The notes under the pieces: model-generated | The model's database searches: none | What the model was told of the DNA's origin: nothing | Seen by the model: the letters and a program-made list of their open reading frames with translations, nothing else | Part shown: piece after piece, positions 56,402-64,000 of the stretch | How positions within the stretch are numbered: position 1 is the stretch's first letter | How the letters are laid out: the number at the start of each line of letters is the position of its first letter | Translations under genes and position numbers: made by a program | Source of the DNA: Ephemerocybe angulata | Taxonomy: Eukaryota; Basidiomycota; Agaricomycetes; Agaricales; Psathyrellaceae | DNA: 64,000 nt | Reading direction: 5' to 3' | NCBI GenBank assembly: GCA_013368325.1 | Contig: JAACJK010000165.1 | Coordinates: 186,001 to 250,000, forward strand

Positions 56402-58445
56402 ATGTACAACCTGCTTCAGCGAGTCACGGGAAAGCATCTCAGCAGCGTGAACTGCATTCAGTTCTCCACCGATGGTCAATATATCGCCAGCGGCGACGAC
56501 AACGGCTCGGTCTTGGTGTTCAAGACGGACGAAGCAAGCCAATACGATCGATACCACTTTGATGCGTCGGTCACGGCTATAGGTTGGATGCCTGGAAACT
56601 ACGGCTTATTTGTGGGTCTGGCGAACTGCGAGCTGCAAATTGTACCCTTTGTAAGTCGTTCTCCAGCATTCTCGCTTTCTCTCCGCTTACCTGTGCTTAC
56701 CTGTCGTGAATTGGCGACACAGGGGAACAACAGAGCCTATAGTCTGAATTTTCAGCCCAAGGGCTACAGAGATCTTAGCCCGGAATTGCAGAAGCTCTTT
56801 CAGGTCAACTGCCTGTCAATCGACCTTACCACAAGCTGTGTAGCCCTCGGGGTCGGAACATCAGTCGTGATTCTCTCTCAAATAGATGTACAATCCAGTG
56901 AGGTCCCTCTGCACCACAAGCAAACGACTGCTGCTGACCCCGTACCGTAGAGTCCTGGCAGGAAGAATGGACTATCCGCTCTCCGAATGACGATGAGATC
57001 AACCCTGCTGGTGCAACCAACCCTCCAATCAGTTTGGGTTCGGAGGTTCGAAGCCTTCAGTTCATTGAATCCGGACGCAAGCTTGTGGTTACGTATCTCG
57101 AAGCAGGTGTATACTGCTACAGGCTCAAAGACAAGACGAAAAGCTGGGATTTACGCCCATTGTCGTACCGAGTGTGTGTGTCTTTCCCTTGCTGGATTGT
57201 GGCTGCGCTAAGGCTGCCTCAGACCCAGATCTTCTATCGATTCTCAGTTCCAGAGAATAATATGCTCCAATGCCTACGACGGCTTTGACATCTACAATCT
57301 CAGGTCGGGCGCCCATACCACGAAACTTCTACAAGCCGCACCGGTGGACGCCAATGTCGCCCTCCCCGCTCTTTTCATTCACCAGGATCGTGACGTCCTC
57401 TTAGGCTCGGCGCGTGGGCCCCCTTCCATTTTTTCAACAGACGGGAAACATATTGAGACACTGCAAGACGGATCTGGTGAGTAATGATATCCTGCTTGGA
57501 AATTCAACCCTGATTTAGAGATGTAGACGACAGCAACGATATGATCCAAGCCATTGTAAGTAAACTATCGTCTTGAAGCTCGAAAATTCTCGCTCATTAG
57601 GATGACAAGGCTTACTTCTCCACGAAGCGGAATGGCTCCTATATCGTGACTGCTTGCGCTGAAAAGGAAGAGGATACTTACGTCAAAATTTGGCATCAAG
57701 CGAGCAGTGAGTAGAGAGGATACAAGGATACACGTCAACCAATCTCGAGCTTCCACTAACCTCAGCTACTCATTTAGGTGACTCATCCCCAGGCGTGCAA
57801 AATTCGTCTGCTTTGGGATTGAAAGGGGGACCAACTATTAGGCCTTCTGGCAAGTATATGTCCTACTAGCTGTAGGTCATGATCTGATTTTTTTTTTTTG
57901 CTCTCAGCCGCCCCGTCGGACTCAGACAATAAAAATACAGCTCTGGAAGCTCGTACTTGTACGTTTGTATTATGCGTTCCATATAACCCATATTTGACAG
58001 ACATGTAGCTCGACAACGCGACAGTGACTTGGCACACTCCACAGCGAGATCTAAGCACCTGCCTGGACGCAGTCAAGGGCAGCCTAACGCCGTCTCTCGT
58101 CGCCATACTTCGCGCCGCCGCCTCACTGCATCCTCTGAGGAGGAGGGGTCCGACGAGTCCGAAGACTTGCGCGAAGATGAAGGGGGTCAGGGGAGTACCT
58201 ACGAGGACTTGAAGAGCCAAGACCACACGGACCTCGAGAGGAAGAAAGCCCTTGGCGTCGTAGGCTGTATCTTCTTATTTATTGTCTTCTATTTCTCTGG
58301 ACAGCTTGGAGAACTGTATTCATTTGTCAGGGACATCGTGAAGTGCAAACCCTGTGTTTCGCGAATGCGGTCATTTCTTCTTAGCTTAGCCGACAAGCTC
58401 GGAGGCATGTCCGACGAGCAGAGCAGTTTCGCGAACGAGGCCTAG
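56402..58445 (+). CDS. WD40-like propeller protein with C-terminal membrane anchor, gene 2
   Basis: Nine exons, 56402-56650, 56723-56887, 56953-57173, 57229-57476, 57521-57555, 57601-57706, 57778-57849, 57908-57952 and 58009-58445, in phase (525 aa). Repeats include VNCIQFSTDGQYIASGDDNG, VTAIGWMPGNYGLFVGLAN and RIICSNAYDGFDIYNL, each aligning with gene 1. A Ser/acidic linker (SSEEEGSDESEDLREDEGG) precedes a membrane helix (ALGVVGCIFLFIVFYFSG) and a ~55-residue tail. Introns are in similar places to gene 1, showing tandem duplication after intron gain. Intron 57850-57907 starts with gcaagt (GC-AG) and has a long T run before its acceptor. Confidence 0.8.
57850..57907 (+). other. GC-AG intron in WD40 gene 2
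   Basis: The exon ends CCTTCTG, followed by gcaagtatat; a run of T precedes the acceptor ctctcag (58 bp). Splicing joins PTIRPS to APSDSDN and keeps the frame to the membrane anchor; without it a stop is met. Confidence 0.78.
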
Positions 58446-58614
58446 TTCTAGTCATGTTATATGGCGATCCGCTGGTAGTTACAAATATGATTGTATGGCT
58501 CTTGCATTTATCAGGGTGCAGCTCAAATAAAGAGATCTGCGAGAACTGTGAGTGTGAAGGTGAAGAGGGCCCTACCAGTAGTACCAGTGCCTTCCAGTCC
58601 ATGCTTATAGGGTG

Positions 58615-59540
58615 ATAGGGGCAACGCCCAAATCGGCAACACCTGGGTGTCGTAACAGGGTCCGAATCCAAGCGGCGTTGCTGTGTTCCTTGCCCCCATC
58701 CCTCCAACTCCTTCATTCTCAACTCCTCGCCTTGTACGCGTACAACTCCAATTCAGAAAACTACGCTTGCATGCTCGCGCTCGGTCCGGCCTCGACGTGC
58801 GTCTCCAACTGAGAAACGATCTTTCCCAACGCCCCCTCTTTCCCAAGGCCCCCGCTCAGGTTGGCTTGAATTCATCGTCGACTCTCGATGTGCGTACTAT
58901 GCAACGATAGTCCATTCTCAGGGGATCAATACCACAAAGGTGCGGTCTTTCTCTATTCTAATATGCCTGGGGCTTATGTCAATCTAGCGAGTGCGCTACT
59001 CAAGGTTCTACGCGTTCGGTTGGGATCCCAGCGTTCGGTTGGGATACCAGCGTTCGGTTGGGATACCAGCGTTCGGTTGGGATCCCACTTCGACCAAGAT
59101 GCGACTCACGGCGTCGACGGGGCGGGATGCTCTCTATGGGGTCAGCTCTCGAACTCTGGCGCTCGTCCTCACATCCATGGCATCGCACTGCGCAATCGAG
59201 GCGATTCCGAGCACGGAGTAGGGTACTGGGAATCGAGAACGGTTCTGGAGCACAGGTAAGCATTCGAGGGTCCTACCTAGGTGTATTCACGGTCTTGGAC
59301 TGACCCTGCGTGCCCTCGTCAAGGAAGCCCTGCTTCGATGGGACCAAGAATCAGGAACGGTGCACCGCACCTCGAACCGCACCTCAACCGCCCCCACACC
59401 TCCTCTCTCCTCCACCGATGCTCGTATCCAGCCGCTCCGGCCACGCGATCCTCCGCACTCCTCTTTCCTACACCGATGCTCGTATTCAGCCGCTCCGAAC
59501 ACGCGATCCTCCGCACCTGCTACTGCGCGTTGCGCCGACG
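58615..59540 (+). repeat. Dispersed ~1-kb repeat, copy C
   Basis: It starts gataggggcaacgcccaaat, sharing almost all of the first ~900 bp with copies A and B, but lacks their ~40-bp left extension. Near 59430 it diverges and carries an extra tandem unit around ccgatgctcgtat.cagccg (about 59415-59510); homology ends near gcgttgcgccgac. It begins 170 bp after WD40 gene 2 and ends about 500 bp before F-box gene 3. Confidence 0.87.
59012..59087 (+). repeat. 19-bp VNTR, four units (copy C)
   Basis: Four head-to-tail units of the word gcgttcggttgggat(a/c)cca, with units 2 and 3 carrying the same a variant. Copies A and B have two units each, so copy C expanded, apparently by duplication of one variant unit. 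Confidence 0.92.
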
Positions 59541-60050
59541 TTCAGCTGCATCCAGGACGAAAAGTACGCCGATTGTCGCCTTTCCATGGCTTCTTCAGGC
59601 TGACTTAGGCCTACAGCTCGATCTCGACACTCGGAACGCATAGGGACTGCTCCTCTCGCCCGTGAACGAGGTGGTGTACATACGTATCCTACATTTGAAC
59701 CCATTTTACCAATCATAGCTTGCTTTTGCTCGCCTCTTCTCATCCTCCCGGACACTGTGGCGCCTTTTAAGTCACAAGGTCTAGCCGTCCGTATTTATCA
59801 TTCCCGGTGTATATAATACACAGTTATACGTCCTCGAGGCGGTGTTCTCTTTGTTAGTGGTGGCTTGACATTTGTTCTTTGCCTCGTATCAAGAACCTCG
59901 TGCTGACAGAAAGGACTCGGCCGTGCTTGAATGCTCATTATCTATCCTATCCTCCATCGTCTTCCCCCCTCCATACTTCCATCCCTGCCCTCTCTTCTCT
60001 CCGTCATCTTCATCCTCCCGAGTACCCCCTGATATCCATCCCCACTCCAA
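59541..60050. other. Intergenic, promoter of F-box gene 3
   Basis: An A/T word gtgtatataataca (about 59808-59821) lies some 230 bp upstream of the ATG and is a TATA candidate. It is followed by a pyrimidine-rich stretch (about 59945-60020), as is common in fungal promoters. No gene is supported. Confidence 0.4.
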
Positions 60051-61816
60051 ATGGCTCAAGCTTCCGTTGCTCAGACGGAGCACGCTGCACGTCGGGTAAG
60101 TCATCCCTTGCTTACGATGATTTCCATATTAATGGACGGATGAAGACGTCGAATGGATCAGCAGAGGCGCAAGTCCGGCCTGTATCCCAGCTCGCAGAGC
60201 TACCCTTCTTTGAGACTTCCCTGGATCCCAAGTCGGAGCACCGGAAATCCCTAGGGGCGACGACTATTCAGGGGGCCCGCCCAACTATACTCACCCTCCC
60301 TCCCGAACTGCTGTCGAAGATCATCGCCAATACCCTCAGTCCTCCATCCTCGGCAAGTGGGAACGCCGTCGAGCTCCTGAATATAAGCCACGTCTCCTCG
60401 TATTTCAGAGATATTACGGTCAACGAGGCGTCTCTCTGGGCTATCGCCCCTTACCTCAACGCGGTGCACCACGACTTCCTCGAAACGATACTGGAGCGTT
60501 CGCAACCGTACGCAATCAACCTCTCGTTCACGGACGACGCGTCGCTCGTGGAGGAGAGTCAAGTGTGGCGACAGGCCGTATCCAACTTTCACCGTGTTTC
60601 CAGGCTTCATGTCGAAGTTATAGAGGCGTCTGAAGGCGGCATATTGGGGTCCCTTTTCTCGATCTCGGCCCCCGCTCTGAAGGAATGCATTATTCACTTC
60701 TTCGGGAATCGCATTGTGCCACTCGACGACCTCTTTCCTCCCTCATTCAACAATAACGCTCCCAGCCTTCGCAAACTCGACCTCACAAACTGCTCTATTC
60801 GTCCCGAGCGTTATCCGGGCTTCCATAACCTTCGCGACCTGACAGTCATGCACCTTGGTAGTCGACACAACGATCTGGCCCTCCTTCCTGCAGATGGTTT
60901 CTTCCTATGCCGGGACAGTCTTCATTCACTCCAAAGTCTGACCCTGTATAGCTGTATTCGGGTCTCAGACTCGGAGAGCGCGGCAGGTGATTCCTTCCAA
61001 GGCCCTTTACACCTCCCCTCCCTCCAACATTTTGCACTCAAAACTACAATTGAGGGTTGCAGTACATTGGGGAAGATACTCCGCCTTCCAACAGCTTGCT
61101 TTCGTGTCATCACCATGACTATATCTCCTCACTGGGTGCCGGAGCAGCTAGACGATGCGGTTATAGCTGCGGAGGCTGCCGCTTCTTTTATTCCTGCAGA
61201 GCTCGAATACACCACCTGCGCTGGTGGAATGTGGGGACTAGCACCAAGCTTGTATCTCTTCACAGCCGGCCAGCCAACTGCAAGTGTCACAATCCGCTTT
61301 GATATCCCTACGCCCAACACACCCCCGGACCTCGACCTTTTTCTCTTGCAAGTCGGAAGAGTTTTAGCCTTAAATCGGGAGGCGCCGCTTTCGACCACCC
61401 TTTTCCTCCACATGTGCCTGCCCGGAACCCGGCCTTCCCTTGTATCGACCCCCCTTCTGCCCTACCTTTTAAGACCACTGATAAAGCCCATGAAAAACCT
61501 CATGGATTTTATCAGCCAAGGCTCAGACGTTTGGGCGAACGGGACGATAGATTGGGTCCTGGACCAAAGTCATGCTCCAAATCTCAAGAACCTCATGGTT
61601 CCACTCGACGACATCGTTCAGGGTCCCGGCGCTCTGGGGGGAATCGTTAGGTTTCTCAGGATCAGACCCGAGATTCGTAAAGTAACCTTTCGCGTCAGCC
61701 CTTCTACCGTCGAAGAAATGGGACACGCCGCTTCTGACGGGTTACATTGCTTGATTCAGGATATCAGCAAGGACTTTCCTGGGTCGGTCGCTCTTGATTG
61801 GGTCGTAGGTTGGTAG
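60051..61816 (+). CDS. F-box protein 3
   Basis: Exon 1 60051-60095 (MAQASVAQTEHAARR), intron 60096-60145 and exon 2 60146-61816 give 571 aa. An earlier in-frame start at 59879 is TTG and would need the intron to be read through, so it was not used. The F-box is ILTLPPELLSKIIANTLS, followed by LNISHVSSYFRDITVNEASLW. The leucine-rich body (APSLRKLDLTNCSI, LPSLQHFALKTT, APNLKNLMVPLDD) ends RIRPEIRKVTFRV, aligned with genes 1 and 2. It is likely an SCF substrate receptor. It lies between repeat copy C and the repeat/eIF3a mosaic. Confidence 0.88.
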
Positions 61817-61950
61817 TCATAGTCATTGGAGGCCTGCATGCGTCTTTGCTTTACTTTTTGTAACGTACTTTCTCTGTAAAGTTATCCTATTCAACCTATC
61901 ATCAGAAGTCCTGTTGAAAAAAGCGACGTCGCCAACAATTGTAATACTAT

Positions 61951-61980
61951 GCGACGCTCAGCGCTCAGCGCTTAAGCTCG
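61951..61980. repeat. AGCGCT near-palindromic cluster
   Basis: The word gacgctcagcgctcagcgct lies directly at the left edge of the degenerate repeat copy D and 135 bp after F-box gene 3. It is nearly the same string as at 49921. Confidence 0.7.
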
Positions 61981-61984
61981 CTGC

Positions 61985-62730
61985 GAATAGGGGCGGAGCC
62001 TAACACGGCAACGGCCAGCTGACGTGATAGGGTCCGAATCTGGAGCGGCGCTCACTTCTCTCCTTCCCCCATCCCCACCATCTAACTCCCTCTCTTCCTT
62101 CCCTCATCCTCCCTTCGGACCACCATTTTATACGACCCAGACGTCTACCCTGAACGCTAGAACGATAGATCCCCTCTCAGCCTGCGCTTATGATCGATAC
62201 CAGTCTTGGTATCCGACTCTTTCTATCAAAAAAGGTGCGCATGATTCCCAGTCGCTAAACAGGTTCCTGACCTCCGTCTCCTCAAAGCAGTATGCCAATC
62301 CCTTGTCTCCCTCCGCTGTCTCCCCCACGGACACACCAGATCAGCCGATGTCCATCGCATGTTCAGGCGCTTCCCCTGGGCGCACCCCTCGAGCGCAGCC
62401 CGTAGTTTCTTCTCCCTCCAACTGAACACCCCGGCGCTGTCAGCCCGAATAAATACGCCCACACCTTCTCTCCGAATGGACACCCCGACGCCCCTTTCCA
62501 AATGGAGGGTACGCCTGCACTGTCAGTCCGAATGGATACCCTGACGCCCTCTTGCCGAATGGTCACCCCGACACCTCCATCTTGGCGAATGAACACCCCG
62601 ACACCTTCGTTTATTTCCCAAGATCCCTCTATCACGTCGGAAGCGCCTCCTATGGCTCGACCTCTACTCGTCACGTCGACCCCCTCCGAGTTCCGGGTCG
62701 TTCGCCCACAACCTCATACCTCATGGAGAC
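61985..62730 (+). repeat. Degenerate repeat copy D (mosaic)
   Basis: It begins gaataggggcggagcctaac, with the head module of copies A-C in diverged form, including gggtccgaatc. It continues with a block of 27-bp MDTPTPS-type units (about 62420-62620), here with frame breaks, and then the end module (tatcacgtcggaagcgcctc ... cctcatacctcatgg, about 62624-62727). In locus A the same modules occur in a different order (13.4, 14.1 and 15.0 kb). It therefore links the MDTPTPS gene and the dispersed repeat into one family. Confidence 0.7.
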
Positions 62731-63480
62731 CCTATGCGCCTCCGTCCCTGAGCTCTTGAAGACCCTCTCCATCGATGAGCTCTACTCCTCGTACCTCCCC
62801 CTCCTCCAGCGTGCCCTGTTCTCCCACCTTCTCTCCCAATTCTCCCAGGTCTACAGCACCATCAAAATCTCCAACCTCCTTGCCCTCGTCGCTCCGCTCA
62901 GGGCGGCCGGTCTCGAAGGTGCTTACGATGACGAGCATGTTGAGGCCTACATCATGGGCTGCGCTCGCCGTGGTGTTCGCACCTCAGAAGAGCCCGTTTC
63001 GTCAACTTCTACCCTCTCCGAGCAGGTCATCCAGCCCTCTCCGTCGCTGAGCTCGTCCGCACCCGTCTCAAGAAGGTCGCAGTCTCTCTCCACATCTCGT
63101 TGCAGAAGATCGAGGGCTCGTCGAAGGTTGCGGCGCTCTCCGCAGAGGAGCAGCAGGCCAAGTTCAAGATCCGCTGTTGAGGCCGAGCGCAAGGCCCTCC
63201 AGCTCCGTGACCCGTCACGCTCTTGGTTGCTGAGCGAACTGTTGGCGAGGAAGGAGAAGGAGGAGAGCAGCAGGCGTGCTGAGCTCATCAGGAAGAAGAA
63301 GGAGGCAGGAACCAGGAGGCGTACTGTCTAGAGGAAGATCGAGGAGAAGGAGAAGAGCAGGAAGGCTGTCTTCAAGGCAAGAGAGGAAGAAAGGATCGGG
63401 CGGGAGCGGGAGGAGGAGGAGAGGGCCCGAGAACAGGAGGAGATAGAGCTGGAAGCTCGTACGTTTATTAAACTGAGGAG
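62731..63480 (+). pseudogene. Broken eIF3a (translation initiation factor 3 subunit a) fragment
   Basis: eIF3a is the scaffold subunit of eIF3. A PCI-region segment is readable first (LLQRALFSHLLSQFSQVY, STIKISNLLALVAPL, EHVEAYIMGCARRG). After a frame change come VRTRLKKVAVSLHISLQKI and LSAEEQQAKFKI with a stop. A further frame change leads to VEAERKALQLR and LLARKEKEESSRRAELI, and after an in-frame TAG near 63330 to the charged tail (EEERIGREREEEERAREQEE). At least three frame changes and two stops show it is dead. It covers only part of the gene and starts exactly where repeat module D ends, so it was probably picked up by, or joined to, the repeat. Confidence 0.8.
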
Positions 63481-64000
63481 CGCGCGGCTCTGGAGGAGGC
63501 AGAGAAGCCAAGTGCCTCAGGCCCAAGCGCGCTCAACGTCACTTACGACTTACCCGTCCAAGACCGCAAGCTGTTTCGCTTCCCTCTGCCGCTCCAAGAC
63601 ACGCAGTGCATCATACCCCTCGAACACCACCCACCCTGATGCACTCGACAAACAGCCTGCCACATGGGAAGAGGAGGGAGAGCGGGTTGGCTACCACCGA
63701 TGATGAGGAACTCAAGGACGGGAACGCGGTGGATGGCGCGAAGGGGTGGCGGGTAATGCGACGGTGGGAGAGTGAGAATGTGAATGCGAATGTGAAGGAG
63801 AACCAGGGGCGGCTGAGTTCTACAGATGGCTCTGTACGGCCTTAGTCGCAGACGCCGGGGGTTGAGGTTCTGAATGTCAACGTTGAAGGGGTGTTTGAGT
63901 TGGAGGATATAGGAGTTTGGGGTAGCCGTTGCTTGGGAAGGGTCGGAAGCCGGCAGGAGGAACGGTTTCGGCGTCCTCTTCCTTTCGGTTCCAACTTCCA
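63481..64000. other. Tail of the eIF3a-like mosaic and window edge
   Basis: A frame at about 63475-63640 (ALEEAEKPSASGPSALNV) may be a continuation of the broken eIF3a sequence or a linker of another gene. The last 300 bases are G-rich with no supported gene; a gene could continue beyond the window. Confidence 0.3.

Noticed and set aside
1..64000. CRISPR arrays, bacterial operons, ribosome-binding sites
   Set aside because: The intron-rich genes and fungal gene families show this is eukaryotic nuclear DNA. No spaced direct repeats of CRISPR type are present.

Overview
The window looks like a transposon-rich, accessory stretch of an Agaricomycete (mushroom-forming basidiomycete) genome. Genes are broken by many short introns of about 41-80 bp with GT..AG or GC..AG ends. 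The gene content is typical of agarics: MYND-finger, F-box, RBR and RING proteins, a tnp2 (CACTA/EnSpm-type) transposase and Ty3/gypsy polyproteins. Open frames that start with GTG/TTG/CTG were re-started at ATG, and exons were joined by eye wherever phases agreed. These spliced models have not been tested against transcripts.

Layout. 0-1 kb: a 40-bp perfect palindrome and a 92-bp tandem duplication. 1-10.1 kb: two Ty3/gypsy copies, head to tail on the minus strand, without visible LTRs, both 3'-truncated and both starting at the same base. Their 5' leader holds four copies of a hairpin-forming motif. 10.1-13 kb: no genes seen. 13-15.1 kb: a gene with 9-aa (27-bp) repeats, then copy A of a dispersed repeat of about 1 kb. 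15.4-17.5 kb: MYND-finger gene. 17.9-22.5 kb: tnp2 transposase with seven exons. 22.5-23.7 kb: unknown minus-strand gene. 24.3-26.3 kb: unknown seven-exon gene. 26.5-28.0 kb: a D-amino-acid-oxidase-like gene (minus), divergently paired with a 14-exon unknown gene (28.2-31.9 kb). 32.7-33.7 kb: leucine-rich F-box-family-like gene. 34.2 kb: small coiled-coil gene. 35.1-37.3 kb: RBR E3 ligase of RNF216 type. 38.2-39.6 kb: repeat copy B. 39.6-41.4 kb: F-box gene 1. 42.6-43.4 kb: membrane/coiled-coil gene. 46.3 kb: small RING protein. 48.0-49.9 kb: F-box gene 2. 50-52.7 kb: two RING/coiled-coil genes around a small orphan. 53.9-58.4 kb: two tandem WD40-like genes, each with a C-terminal membrane anchor. 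58.6-59.5 kb: repeat copy C. 60.1-61.8 kb: F-box gene 3. 62-63.5 kb: a mosaic of repeat modules joined to a broken eIF3a fragment.

Two themes connect the genes. First, mobile DNA: gypsy, tnp2 and a mosaic repeat family that lies next to duplicated genes and carries a host-gene fragment. Second, an unusual local density of genes related to ubiquitin ligases: F-box x3, one F-box-like/LRR, one RBR, three RING and one MYND. Such lineage-expanded families are common in agaric accessory regions. That they act together is my inference and is not shown by the sequence. The most distinctive signals are the hairpin array of the gypsy leader, the D-amino-acid-oxidase homologue that appears to have lost the substrate-binding arginine, the recurrent GC-AG introns, the tandem WD40-membrane-anchor pair, and the eIF3a fragment inside the repeat mosaic.
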